A stretch of 64,000 bases of DNA from contig JAIZOF010000001.1 in assembly GCA_020525365.1 (NCBI GenBank), forward strand, positions 618,421 to 682,420. Direction: 5' to 3'. The notes beneath the pieces were generated by a model, which worked only from the letters and a program-made list of their open reading frames with translations, ran no database searches and was not told the DNA's origin. Made by a program: the position numbers and the translations under genes. Of the stretch, positions 29,885 to 39,671 are shown in pieces (position 1 is the stretch's first letter; the number at the start of each line of letters is the position of its first letter). This DNA comes from Sulfurovum sp. (GTDB taxonomy: Bacteria; Campylobacterota; Campylobacteria; Campylobacterales; Sulfurovaceae).

Positions 29885-31423
29885 ATGCAATGTCGTGTCA
29901 TTGGACAGAACCTTAAGTTTGATCTTTCACTACTCTATAATCGTTATAATCAGGAGGAGATTGTCCCGTTTGCAGATACGATGATTATGGCATGGCTTTC
30001 TGATCCTGGGCGTAAAGTAGGGCTGGATGCCTTAGCACGGAAATTCTTTAAATATGAGATGAAACCCTTCAAGGAGATGGTCAAGAAAGGAGAGAATTTT
30101 TCTTCTGTTGCTATTGCAGAAGCAACCTTCTATGCAGCCGAAGATGCATGGATGACTTTTCTGCTCTATGGCGCCATTCAAAAGAAGATGGAGCTTGGTT
30201 CGCTGACTCACTTGCTTCAAGAGGCTAAACAGGTGGAGTATCTTTTTATCAATGTTCTTATTCGTATGGAGCAGCTTGGCATTAAGGTTGACCAGCCACT
30301 CTTGGAGGTACTTCAGGGTGAGTTGAGTAAAGAGCTTGCATTGTTGACAGAACAGATATACGCACTGGCAGAAACAGAGTTCAATATCCGCTCAACCCAG
30401 CAACTTGGGGTAGTACTTTTTCAGCAACTTGGGCTTCAGGGAGGCAAGAAGACCAAGACAGGTTATAGTACCAATGAAGCAGTGCTGCAATCACTCAAAA
30501 AAGAGCATCCAGTGATAGAGAAGATACTGAGCTATCGCGAATATCAGAAGATACTCTCTACCTATGTAGAACCGCTGTTGAAGCTGGCACAAAAAGATAA
30601 AAAAAGTCGTATCTATACCTCTTTTTTACAGACGGGAACAGCAACAGGAAGGCTCAGCTCCAAAGATCCCAATCTTCAAAATATTCCAGTACGTTCAGAA
30701 CTCGGTAGGCGTGTTCGTGATGCTTTTATTGCTAAAGAAGGCTATAGGTTAGTGAGTATTGACTACTCTCAGATTGAATTGCGTCTACTGGCACACTTTT
30801 CACAGGATGCAGCACTGCTTGAAGCATTTAAGATGGGTGTTGATATTCATATGGCAACGGCAATAAAGCTTTTTGGAGAAAGTGAGGCAAAAGCCAAACG
30901 TAACTTTGCTAAATCGGTCAACTTTGGACTACTCTACGGTATGGGACCCAAAAAGCTCTCTGATGAATTGGGTGTCACTCAAGCTGAAGCCAAAGAGATT
31001 ATTGCTAACTATTTTAACTCTTTTCCTACAGTGAAGCAGTTTCTTGAAGGCATACAAGAACAAGTAAAAGTTGATGGATATGTTGAAACGATACTTGGAA
31101 GGCGTAGGCTCTTTGACTACGATAGTGCCAATGGTATGCAAAAAGCTGCATTTATGCGAGAATCGGTCAATACTGTTTTTCAAGGATCGGCAGCAGATTT
31201 AATTAAGCTTTCCATGTTGGAGATAGATACATGCATTAAAGAGGAGAATCTTGATGCCTTTATGTTGCTCCAAATTCATGATGAACTTATATTTGAAATA
31301 GAAGAGCATAAGGTCGATGTGCTCTCTAAGCGTTTTGTTGACATCATGGAGTCTGTTTACGAACTTAACGTGCCATTAGAGTGTTCTGTCAGTACAGGGA
31401 GTAGATGGGGAGAGCTTAAGTAG
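29885..31423 (+). CDS. polA: DNA polymerase I, polymerase domain with truncated 3'-5' exonuclease (separate ORF)
   Basis: The remaining 512 residues of PolA. In frame before the ATG one can read SLNSEEDAVEALRKL, so the sequence resumes inside the proofreading domain. Exonuclease motifs II (NLKFDLSLL) and III (YAAEDAW) remain, but motif I (the DxE segment) is absent. The two ORFs together are roughly 120 residues short of the usual length. The polymerase domain is complete: TATGRLSSKDPNLQNIPVR, SIDYSQIELRLLAHFS, RNFAKSVNFGLLYGMG and LQIHDELIFE with catalytic aspartates. No good ribosome-binding site precedes the ATG at 29885, so expression may be poor. Confidence 0.85.
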   Translation: MQCRVIGQNLKFDLSLLYNRYNQEEIVPFADTMIMAWLSDPGRKVGLDALARKFFKYEMKPFKEMVKKGENFSSVAIAEATFYAAEDAWMTFLLYGAIQKKMELGSLTHLLQEAKQVEYLFINVLIRMEQLGIKVDQPLLEVLQGELSKELALLTEQIYALAETEFNIRSTQQLGVVLFQQLGLQGGKKTKTGYSTNEAVLQSLKKEHPVIEKILSYREYQKILSTYVEPLLKLAQKDKKSRIYTSFLQTGTATGRLSSKDPNLQNIPVRSELGRRVRDAFIAKEGYRLVSIDYSQIELRLLAHFSQDAALLEAFKMGVDIHMATAIKLFGESEAKAKRNFAKSVNFGLLYGMGPKKLSDELGVTQAEAKEIIANYFNSFPTVKQFLEGIQEQVKVDGYVETILGRRRLFDYDSANGMQKAAFMRESVNTVFQGSAADLIKLSMLEIDTCIKEENLDAFMLLQIHDELIFEIEEHKVDVLSKRFVDIMESVYELNVPLECSVSTGSRWGELK

Positions 31424-31539
31424 GTTACTTTTGAAATACTGTATAAGAGTATATTTAGATAAAATGACTCCTAATTAATATAGCGTTAATAAATATTGGT
31501 TAGAATGATTCCCTATTCGTTTTCTAAGGGGTACTAGCA

Positions 31540-34500
31540 ATGTTAAAGAAGATTTTTTCAATGAAAATGGCAGTTTTAATGCTATTTTCATTTGGTATTA
31601 TAATAGGAGTTGCAACTTTTATAGAGAATGACTATGGCACACAGACAGCATGTGCATTAGTCTATAAAGCAAAATGGTTTGAGATATTTCTTGCCTATTT
31701 TATCTCTATTTTAATCTATCAGATTGCTACATATAAAACATACAAAACCAAATTCCCTGTTTTTCTTTTTCATTTTTCCTTTATTGTTGTTGCATTGGGC
31801 GCGCTTATTACCCGATATGTAGGGTATGAAGGGATTATGCATATTAGAGAAGGGCAGATGACAAACAAGATGGTCTCCGATATAAAAGTGATGGAGCTTT
31901 TTGTCAAGACCAAAGAGCACAATGCCTCTCTTGAGAAACCACTCTTCTTCTCTACAATGACACACAATGATCTTTCAGAGAGCCTCAAAGTAGGCAATAA
32001 AGTCCTTAAAGTATCACTTGAAACATACCTTCCGACTGCTGATGAAGAGGTTGTATCTGATTTAAATGGTACGACACTACTTGAGATGAAGATCTCTGCT
32101 GGAGGTAGGGGAAAAATCTATTACTTTAAGAGGGGGGATATTAAAGATTTCGATACCTTTTATGTTTCGTATGGGGCTGTAGATACTCCGACAGATAAAC
32201 CTACCTTCAAGATTACAGGCAAGCCAGATCACTTACAGGTAAACTTTCCACTTGCTATCAAAACGCTCAATATGGATACTCGAACACCTGCCAAGATACA
32301 GCCAGGAGATAATCCTTTGACGCGTCGTATACTTTATCGCTTCGGAAATAGTGCAATTGTTTTGAAAGATATTCATAAAAAATCAACCATTAAGATAGTG
32401 TCACACGCACTGAAAACCAAATCAGGTAAACCTGAATATATCAAGTTAAACGTTACTGTTGGCAACAAAAGTAAAGAGGTGGTCTTTAGACCAATGAAGG
32501 GACAAGTGGGTGACCTGAAGCAGTTTACCCTGAATGGTATGGATATTCAGATGCGTATTGGTGCAAAGGTCATCACGCTACCATTTGCCATCAAGTTAGT
32601 TGACTTTGAACTGGATCGCTACCCAGGGTCTATGACGCCAGCATCATATTCGAGTAGGGTTATTCTTGTTGACCAAGAAAAGGGAATAAGGATGCCATAC
32701 CATATCTATATGAACCATGTGCTTGACCATAGGAACTACCGATTTTTTCAATCTTCCTACGATCCTGATGAAGAGGGTACGGTACTTTCGGTTAACCATG
32801 ATCCAGGCACACTTCCTACCTATATTGCCTATTTTCTTTTAGGGTTAGGAATGATTTGGAGCCTTTTTATCCCCAATGGACGCTTCCAGAAACTTTTTAA
32901 GGGGGTACGAAAACTTCAACATGGTATGACTGCTACCCTTGTGGCCATTGCTTTTTTAATGGCACCACAACATACCAAAGCAGCACCACTAGCAATCAGT
33001 ACAGATGTACTGAAGCAGATGCATGCCTACAGCATTGAACATGCTAAAAATTTTGGAACCTTACCGGTACAAGACCATCGAGGGCGAATGAAGCCAATGG
33101 ATACAGTTGCACATGATGTGATTGCCAAAATTACTGGTCGTACAAAATTATATGATCTTGATCCTGATCAGATGTTTCTTGGCATGACCATACAACCGGA
33201 GATTTATCAGAATGTTCCAATGATAAAGATAGGGCATAAAAAAATTGCTCTTGCTCTTGGGCTTCCTGAAGATACCCAATATGCTAAATTTACTGACTTC
33301 TTTAAACGAGAGGGAGACAGAAGCTATAAATTGTTCGATGCGGTAACCAAGGCAAGTCGAAAAAAGCCTTTAGAGAAGTCGAAATATGATAGAGAGCTCA
33401 TTAAAATTGATGAACGGGTTAATGTCTCCTATATGACTTATCAGGGTACACTGATGCGTATTTACCCAGTACCCCATGACAAGAATAATAAGTGGGTTGC
33501 ACCACTTGATGCACTCAAAACGTTTTCTAAAGTAGAAAAAAAAGAGGTACAACTGACCATCTCTGCCTATTTTGCTTTTGTTACTTATGGTCTGCAAACT
33601 GGTGACTGGAGCAAAGCAAATCTTGGTATTGCAGCAATCAAAAAATACCAAAGACGTTATGGTGCAGAGGTGTTGCCAAGTCCAGACCATATTAAGGCAG
33701 AAATTTGGTATAACAGATTGGGACTCTTTAGTAAACTTTTCCCTGTCTATCTCATGCTAGGACTTATACTCCTCATATTTTCCTTTATGCATGTACTTAG
33801 ACCAAACTTCTCCATGAAATGGGTTATGCGTATTGCATGGATAACACTGATTGTGGCTTTTGCACTACATGTCACAGGAATGGGTATCCGTTGGTATATT
33901 GCAGGCCATGCACCTTGGTCAAATGCTTATGAGTCCATTGTATTTATTGCTGCAGCAACTGTACTTGCAGGTATTATTCTTGCACGTCGTTCACCATTTG
34001 CATTAGCAGGTACTGCGCTGCTAGCAGGTATTACCATGTCCGTAGCACACCTAAGTTTTATTAATCCTCAGATCACCAATCTTGTACCAGTACTTAAATC
34101 TTACTGGCTGATGATGCATGTGGCAATCATCACCTCTGGTGATGGCTTTCTTGGCCTTGGTTCTATTCTCTCTTTGATGGTACTCATTCTCTTTATTGCC
34201 AGAGGCAAGGAGGGGCATGAGAATATTGATCGATCCATTAAAGAGTTGACCAACCTCTCTGAAATGGCACTCATTATTGGATTGATGTTGCTGACAGTAG
34301 GGAATTTCCTTGGCGGTGTTTGGGCTAATGAGTCTTGGGGTCGCTACTGGGGATGGGACTCTAAGGAGACGTGGGCAGCAGTGACCATTCTGATTTATGC
34401 AGCAGTACTCCATATGCGTTTTATTGCAAAGCTTAACAATACTTTTATCTACAATGTTGCTGCAACGTGGGCTTATTCAGCAATTTTAATGACCTATTTT

Positions 34501-34647
34501 GGTGTAAACTACTATCTGTCCGGACTACACTCTTACGCTGCAGGTGACCCTGTGCCTATCCCAATGTGGGTCTATTATGGTGTGGCAGGACTTTTTGTTT
34601 TAACACTGCTTGCCACAAAAAATAGGAATCTTGCAAAAACCTCTTGA
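31540..34647 (+). CDS. ccsBA: CcsB-CcsA fusion cytochrome c biogenesis protein
   Basis: The system II haem-delivery and ligation protein for c-type cytochromes, fused as usual in Campylobacterota (1035 residues). The N-terminal ResB/CcsB part has three or four helices and a periplasmic domain of about 300 residues; the CcsA part has the tryptophan-rich haem-handling loop WANESWGRYWGWDSKETWA and flanking helix histidines, for example in SYWLMMHVAII and AVLHMRF. It begins after a gap of about 115 bases behind polA. Intact, with no sign of the damage seen upstream. Confidence 0.95.
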   Translation: MLKKIFSMKMAVLMLFSFGIIIGVATFIENDYGTQTACALVYKAKWFEIFLAYFISILIYQIATYKTYKTKFPVFLFHFSFIVVALGALITRYVGYEGIMHIREGQMTNKMVSDIKVMELFVKTKEHNASLEKPLFFSTMTHNDLSESLKVGNKVLKVSLETYLPTADEEVVSDLNGTTLLEMKISAGGRGKIYYFKRGDIKDFDTFYVSYGAVDTPTDKPTFKITGKPDHLQVNFPLAIKTLNMDTRTPAKIQPGDNPLTRRILYRFGNSAIVLKDIHKKSTIKIVSHALKTKSGKPEYIKLNVTVGNKSKEVVFRPMKGQVGDLKQFTLNGMDIQMRIGAKVITLPFAIKLVDFELDRYPGSMTPASYSSRVILVDQEKGIRMPYHIYMNHVLDHRNYRFFQSSYDPDEEGTVLSVNHDPGTLPTYIAYFLLGLGMIWSLFIPNGRFQKLFKGVRKLQHGMTATLVAIAFLMAPQHTKAAPLAISTDVLKQMHAYSIEHAKNFGTLPVQDHRGRMKPMDTVAHDVIAKITGRTKLYDLDPDQMFLGMTIQPEIYQNVPMIKIGHKKIALALGLPEDTQYAKFTDFFKREGDRSYKLFDAVTKASRKKPLEKSKYDRELIKIDERVNVSYMTYQGTLMRIYPVPHDKNNKWVAPLDALKTFSKVEKKEVQLTISAYFAFVTYGLQTGDWSKANLGIAAIKKYQRRYGAEVLPSPDHIKAEIWYNRLGLFSKLFPVYLMLGLILLIFSFMHVLRPNFSMKWVMRIAWITLIVAFALHVTGMGIRWYIAGHAPWSNAYESIVFIAAATVLAGIILARRSPFALAGTALLAGITMSVAHLSFINPQITNLVPVLKSYWLMMHVAIITSGDGFLGLGSILSLMVLILFIARGKEGHENIDRSIKELTNLSEMALIIGLMLLTVGNFLGGVWANESWGRYWGWDSKETWAAVTILIYAAVLHMRFIAKLNNTFIYNVAATWAYSAILMTYFGVNYYLSGLHSYAAGDPVPIPMWVYYGVAGLFVLTLLATKNRNLAKTS

Positions 34648-34653
34648 AGTTAT

Positions 34654-34684
34654 ATTGGTACTCTTGTATTACAGAGATACCAAT
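34654..34684. terminator. Inverted repeat between convergent ccsBA and the ThiF-like gene
   Basis: ATTGGTACTC (34654-34663) and GAGATACCAAT (34674-34684) form a stem with one bulged base and a ten-base loop. Its place between converging genes suggests a shared terminator, although no long T-run follows. Confidence 0.45.
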
Positions 34685-34703
34685 TGAGTCATACAGAACT
34701 GGA

Positions 34704-35339
34704 CTATGCTTGAATAATTCGCTTGATTGCTTCAGAGCAGATGGTTAATCCGACAGCACCAGTAACTGCCACACAGGATCCTTTCTCTTTGCATTTATCC
34801 TCTTCGGGTGAAAAAACAACTGTAAAGTTTCTGTCAAATTTTGCTTTTTTGAGTTCATTGCGTATTTTTCGTGCCAATGCATCACCATGTGTTTTCCAAA
34901 TGGAAGCAACCTCTATCTTGGAGGTATCATAGCGTTTAGCAGAACCTAGCGCCATAATGAGCTTTTTGTAAACCTTTTTTGCTACTGCTATTTTTACTTT
35001 GGTGGTATCGGCAGCATCAATAACGATATCATATGGTTCAAAATGAAATGTTTCCACCCACGCCACATCCATTTTCTGACAGATAGTCTTGATATTTGGA
35101 TAGAGCTTGGCAAGCTGTTTCACTTTTACCTCACCCACTGCATCAGAGCCAATCTGTCGATTTTGATTAGTCTGATCATAGGTATCAAAGTCAAGAATAG
35201 TGATGTCATTCACTCCCGAGCGATAAAGGCAGTCAAGCGTGTAAGAGCCAACCCCTCCCACACCAAGAATAAGTATTTTTGCTTTTTGGAGTTTTTTAAA
35301 ATCTTCTCCAAAGAGCATACGGCAACGCTCATACCTCAT
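34704..35339 (-). CDS. ThiF/TcdA-family E1-like adenylyltransferase
   Basis: A 211-residue E1-like enzyme. RYERCRMLFGEDFKKLQ is followed by the nucleotide-binding LILGVGGVGSYTLDCLYRSG, DFDTYDQTNQNRQ, and VIDAADTTKVK. This order is that of TcdA (CsdL), which cyclises N6-threonylcarbamoyladenosine in tRNA. The protein ends with SCVAVTGAVGLTICSEAIKRI. At 211 residues it is a little shorter than E. coli TcdA. It lies 51 bases downstream of surE on the same strand. Confidence 0.85.
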   Translation of the reverse strand: MRYERCRMLFGEDFKKLQKAKILILGVGGVGSYTLDCLYRSGVNDITILDFDTYDQTNQNRQIGSDAVGEVKVKQLAKLYPNIKTICQKMDVAWVETFHFEPYDIVIDAADTTKVKIAVAKKVYKKLIMALGSAKRYDTSKIEVASIWKTHGDALARKIRNELKKAKFDRNFTVVFSPEEDKCKEKGSCVAVTGAVGLTICSEAIKRIIQA

Positions 35340-35390
35340 GGCATCTCTTTCATGTGTATCAATGGGTATATTGATGCAAGGTGAGACCAG

Positions 35391-36188
35391 CTATGCTTTT
35401 TCATTGAGCCATTTTTGTACATTGTCTATCTCGCCATGTGCAGTCATGTCAAGCTGTATGGGTGTTATGGAGACATAGTCATCATCGATTGCCTCAAAAT
35501 CTGTTGTGTACCCTTTGGTGTCTAACCATCCAAGCTCAGGCAGACCAATCCAGTAGTACTCTTTTCCACGGGGATTGTGGTGCACTTGTGCATTATGTGC
35601 GTAGAGACGATTGCCTGCTCTGGTGACCTTGAAGCCTTTGCACTGGGTTTTGGGAATAGGAGGAATGTTGATGTTTAGGAATTTTCGTGGAGGGAGAGGA
35701 AAGTCACCCAAAAAGATCTTTTCAACCAATGTAGCAATACTCTCTTGTGCTAATGTGTACCCAAGCTTGTCAATACTCTTGCCAGATTCAGTATAGACTT
35801 GAGAGATGGCAATACCGGGTATGTTCTGAAGCACTGCCTCCATTGCTGCACTTGCTGTACCAGAGTAGGTGATATCTTCACCCATATTTGAGCCAATATT
35901 GATACCCGATACGACAAGATCAGGTTTTTTATTGCTATAGATTTTATTGAGTGCCAAAAAGATACAATCACTTGGTGTGCCGTCATCAAGTTTAAAAAAG
36001 TGCTCCTCAAGTTGTACAAAATGGAGTGGACGTGTAAGTGTGAGTGAATGCCCACAGGCTGATTTTTCTGTTGTGGGAGCCACCACCGTCACATTTCCCA
36101 ATGGCTCCAAAGCATGACGAAGTGCTACTAATCCTTGTGATTCGAATCCATCATCATTGGTGATGAGTATCTCTTTTGGTTGCCTCAT
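35391..36188 (-). CDS. surE: 5'-/3'-nucleotidase SurE
   Basis: A nucleoside monophosphate phosphatase of stationary-phase survival. The 265-residue protein starts with the metal-binding ILITNDDGFESQGL (Asp12-Asp13), continues with VVAPTTEKSACGHSLTL and VSGINIGSNMGEDITYSGTAS, all SurE signatures. The upstream gap of about 320 bases to bamD, which is divergent, holds both promoters and a short perfect hairpin (CGCTATGATAGCG) but no gene. Confidence 0.96.
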   Translation of the reverse strand: MRQPKEILITNDDGFESQGLVALRHALEPLGNVTVVAPTTEKSACGHSLTLTRPLHFVQLEEHFFKLDDGTPSDCIFLALNKIYSNKKPDLVVSGINIGSNMGEDITYSGTASAAMEAVLQNIPGIAISQVYTESGKSIDKLGYTLAQESIATLVEKIFLGDFPLPPRKFLNINIPPIPKTQCKGFKVTRAGNRLYAHNAQVHHNPRGKEYYWIGLPELGWLDTKGYTTDFEAIDDDYVSITPIQLDMTAHGEIDNVQKWLNEKA

Positions 36189-36511
36189 ATTGTATGTGCC
36201 TTGTAAGATTGTGATAGGGTGTAGTATATACTAAAACATATATTTCATCAAGTTTTTTTAGTCATTTCTTTTTTGCCATTGATATTTTCTGTGAAGCCTG
36301 TTGTCTTGAAGCATGTCTTCAGAGTTGATATGTAAGGTTTATGTTTATCTATCATGTGCTAGTCCCACTTTTGAAACGATTATACCTGGTTTATGTATGT
36401 AACTACATACTTTTTGATTGATGCAATATGGCTTGCTATTTTCTTCAAAGCCATTTTTTACGTACGCTTCGCTATGATAGCGATAAATTTATAAGAGTGG
36501 AGAAGCAAGGT

Positions 36512-37168
36512 ATGCAATCTAAAAAAAGTCTTCTTATTGTAGGCATAGCTGTAGGACTGGCCTTTCTTTTTACGGCATGCCAAAAGCATGAGAATGCCAT
36601 AGAATTTAATAAGCCCGCACTCTACTGGTACAAGCATATTGTACAGAGTATTGCGGTGAGCAATATGGATAAAGCTGATAAGTATTACGTTTCACTCAAA
36701 AGTGAGCATACGCATTCTCCACTACTGCCAACAGCCATAATGATACTTGCACAAGCACACATGCGAGAAGAGGAGTACCTGCTTGCTAACTACTATTGGG
36801 ATGAGTATAATAAGCGCTATGCCAATGAAGGGGAGCATGAATATACCGAATTTATGAAACTCAAAGCCTCTTTTCTTGGTGTGAAAGATGTCTATAAAGA
36901 TCAAAAACTTATTATAGACAGTATTAGTCGTGCCAAGCTCTATTTGCTTCGCTACCCAGACTCAGCATATAAACCTATGGTTAATTCATTACTAGCAAGA
37001 CTTTATATGTCACAATATTTGCTCAATCAAAATATTGCTGCACTCTACGATCGTATTGATAAGCCCGTAGCAGCAAAGTTTTACCGTAAAAAAAATAAAC
37101 ATTCTCTTGTTGAAATAGCAGATATTACACCACCGAAGAGTGGTTTTCTTGGAGAGATGTTTAATTAA
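36512..37168 (+). CDS. bamD: BamD outer-membrane assembly lipoprotein
   Basis: An essential lipoprotein of the BAM complex. The start at 36512 gives a proper lipoprotein leader (MQSKKSLLIVGIAVGLAFLF then TAC); the ribosome-binding site is GGAG nine bases upstream. The mature part, about 195 residues, is helical with TPR-like units (ALYWYKHIVQS, LLPTAIMILAQAHMREEEYLLANYYWDEY, KLYLLRYPDSAYKP), as expected for BamD. It runs 40 bases ahead of lon on the same strand. Confidence 0.9.
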   Translation: MQSKKSLLIVGIAVGLAFLFTACQKHENAIEFNKPALYWYKHIVQSIAVSNMDKADKYYVSLKSEHTHSPLLPTAIMILAQAHMREEEYLLANYYWDEYNKRYANEGEHEYTEFMKLKASFLGVKDVYKDQKLIIDSISRAKLYLLRYPDSAYKPMVNSLLARLYMSQYLLNQNIAALYDRIDKPVAAKFYRKKNKHSLVEIADITPPKSGFLGEMFN

Positions 37169-37207
37169 ACACAGATTATATTTGATGTAAATTCTAAAGG
37201 ATTTAAT

Positions 37208-39625
37208 GTGCAACTTAGTGATTATGATGCTTTTCCCAATACACTTCCAGTCATAGTAGAGGATGAGCTTTTTCTCTACCCTTTTATGATCAGCCCAATC
37301 TTTTTGAGTCATCAAAAAGATATTGATGCGGTAACAGATGCTATGGAGAATAATTCCCTTCTTTTTGTTACATCTTCGGTTGCAGGAAAAGAGGGAGATC
37401 GTGAATTTGATGCTATGTATAAAATGGGTGTTATTGGAACCATTATGCGTAAGGTTCAGATTCCAGATGGAAGAGTCAAGATACTCTTTCAAGGGCTAAC
37501 ACGTGGAAAAATTATTGAGCCACTCTCTGAGGAGATCAATAAAGCAGTGATAGATGTGGTTAAGCCAGAGTCTTTTGATCAGCTTCGTACCGATGCCTTG
37601 ATGGATGTAATTCGAGATAAGATTAAGAAGCTCTCAATGTTGAGTCCTCGTGTGCCAACAGATCTTGTACGTACCATTGAAGAGAATAATGAACCACAGC
37701 GTATTGCAGACTTGGTCTCTTCTATGCTAGAGCTTGACAAAGAGGTAGCGTACACACTTTATATTGAGCCAAATATTGAAAAACGTCTGCTTGGGCTCAT
37801 TGATGTGATTACTTCAGAGATAGAGTCTGCCAAGGTTCAACGAGAGATACATTCTAAAGTCCACAATAAGATTGAGCAGACCAATAAGGAGTATTTTCTC
37901 AAAGAGCAGCTTAAGGAGATCCAGCAAGAGCTTGGCATGGATACCCAAAGAGAAGAGGAGATTGTAGCCTTTCGTGAGAAGATAGAGGCATTTAAGCCTC
38001 ATATAAATGAAGATGCCTATAAGGAGATTAGTAAACAGATTGATCGTTTTGCACGGATGCATCCTGATTCAGCCGATGCAAACTTGTTGCAGAGCTATTT
38101 AGAGTGGGTGCTTGAGTTACCGTTTGGAAAAGTAACAAAAAAGACCCTTTCTGTTGAAGATGTAGCATCTGAGCTTGACAAAGATCACTATTCGTTAGAA
38201 AAACCAAAGGAGCGCATTGTTGAATACTTTTCTGTTAGAGAACTAGCACAGCTTCGTGGCATAAGTCGAACAGAGACGGGTGGGGCAATTCTTTGTTTTT
38301 CTGGACCTCCGGGTGTAGGAAAAACTTCATTGGCAAACTCTATTGCCCATGCGCTTGGTAGACCATTGGTACGTATTGCCCTTGGAGGGCTAGAGGATGT
38401 AAACGAGTTAAGGGGGCATCGTAGAACCTATGTAGGTGCGATGCCTGGACGTTTGGTATTGGGTTTGATTGAAGCTAAGAGTATGGATCCTGTCATTGTA
38501 CTTGATGAGATAGACAAGGTAGGAAGAAGCATGAGGGGCGACCCTACTGCAGCACTACTTGAGATACTTGACCCTGAACAAAATAGCAAATACCGTGATT
38601 ACTATCTTAACTTCAATATAGACCTCAGCAAAGCAATTTTTATTGCCACTGCAAATGATGTGGGGCGTATCCCTTCACCATTACGAGATCGTATGGAGTT
38701 TATTGGACTCAACTCCTATACGCCTAAAGAGAAGTTTGAGATTTCAAAGCGTTATTTGGTACCCCAAGAGCTTAAGAAACATGCATTAAAGAAAAGAGAG
38801 TTTTATGTCTCTGACAAAGCACTTCATATGCTTATTGATGAGTATACGAGAGAAGCAGGGGTTCGTAATCTTCGTAGACGCATTGCAGGATTAATGCGAA
38901 AAACAGCACGTATACTGCTTGAGGACAAAAGCAGAGAGATTGTGCAAGTTACCAAAAAGAATCTTCATAAGTTTGTCGATAAGAAGGTTTTTGAGATTTT
39001 ACCTGTAGACAAAAAGCCACAAGTAGGTGTCGTTTCTGGGCTTGCATGGACTGCAGTTGGTGGAGATGTACTTACCATTGAAGCAATTAAGATTAAGGGA
39101 AAAGGTGGACTACAGTTGACTGGAAGTCTTGGTGATGTAATGAAAGAGTCGGTACGTATTGCGTACTCTGTAGTGAAGATACTTATTGATGAGCGCAAAC
39201 TTAAGATGGATACATCAGCTATTCCTCGTACAGCCAAAGAGAAAGAAGAGGATACGGTTCTTGATCCAAGTGAAGCCTATAAACGATATGATCTCCATAT
39301 TCACGTTCCTGAAGGTGCAACCCCCAAAGATGGACCAAGTGCGGGTATTACGATGGTAACTGCTATTGCTTCTATTTTAAGTGACAAAAAAGTAGATAAT
39401 TGTGTTGCGATGACGGGCGAAGTGACACTAACTGGCAAAGTGCTCCCCATCGGAGGACTAAAAGAGAAGCTTATTGCCGCTTATAAGGCAGGGGTAAAGA
39501 AGGCACTAATTCCTATAAAGAACTATGAAAGAGACCTTAAGGACATTCCAGATGAAGTAAAAGAAAATATTAAAATTATAAGTGTATCTAGTGCAGAAGA
39601 GGTCTTAAAAGAAGCCCTTCTTTGA
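37208..39625 (+). CDS. lon: ATP-dependent protease Lon
   Basis: A cytoplasmic AAA+ protease for misfolded and regulatory proteins. The 805-residue length is normal. In order: N-terminal substrate domain (FPNTLPVIVEDELFLYPFMISPIF), coiled coil, AAA+ module with Walker A GPPGVGKTS and Walker B VIVLDEIDK, and the Ser-Lys protease domain with PKDGPSAGITM (Ser about 711) and TGKVLPIGGLKEKL. The start is GTG with AAAGGA six bases before it. Together with bamD it may form a two-gene transcript. Confidence 0.97.
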   Translation: MQLSDYDAFPNTLPVIVEDELFLYPFMISPIFLSHQKDIDAVTDAMENNSLLFVTSSVAGKEGDREFDAMYKMGVIGTIMRKVQIPDGRVKILFQGLTRGKIIEPLSEEINKAVIDVVKPESFDQLRTDALMDVIRDKIKKLSMLSPRVPTDLVRTIEENNEPQRIADLVSSMLELDKEVAYTLYIEPNIEKRLLGLIDVITSEIESAKVQREIHSKVHNKIEQTNKEYFLKEQLKEIQQELGMDTQREEEIVAFREKIEAFKPHINEDAYKEISKQIDRFARMHPDSADANLLQSYLEWVLELPFGKVTKKTLSVEDVASELDKDHYSLEKPKERIVEYFSVRELAQLRGISRTETGGAILCFSGPPGVGKTSLANSIAHALGRPLVRIALGGLEDVNELRGHRRTYVGAMPGRLVLGLIEAKSMDPVIVLDEIDKVGRSMRGDPTAALLEILDPEQNSKYRDYYLNFNIDLSKAIFIATANDVGRIPSPLRDRMEFIGLNSYTPKEKFEISKRYLVPQELKKHALKKREFYVSDKALHMLIDEYTREAGVRNLRRRIAGLMRKTARILLEDKSREIVQVTKKNLHKFVDKKVFEILPVDKKPQVGVVSGLAWTAVGGDVLTIEAIKIKGKGGLQLTGSLGDVMKESVRIAYSVVKILIDERKLKMDTSAIPRTAKEKEEDTVLDPSEAYKRYDLHIHVPEGATPKDGPSAGITMVTAIASILSDKKVDNCVAMTGEVTLTGKVLPIGGLKEKLIAAYKAGVKKALIPIKNYERDLKDIPDEVKENIKIISVSSAEEVLKEALL

Positions 39626-39671
39626 GAAGATAGTTAATCATATTTTTTAAGTGCTTCTATTGGATTGTTTT

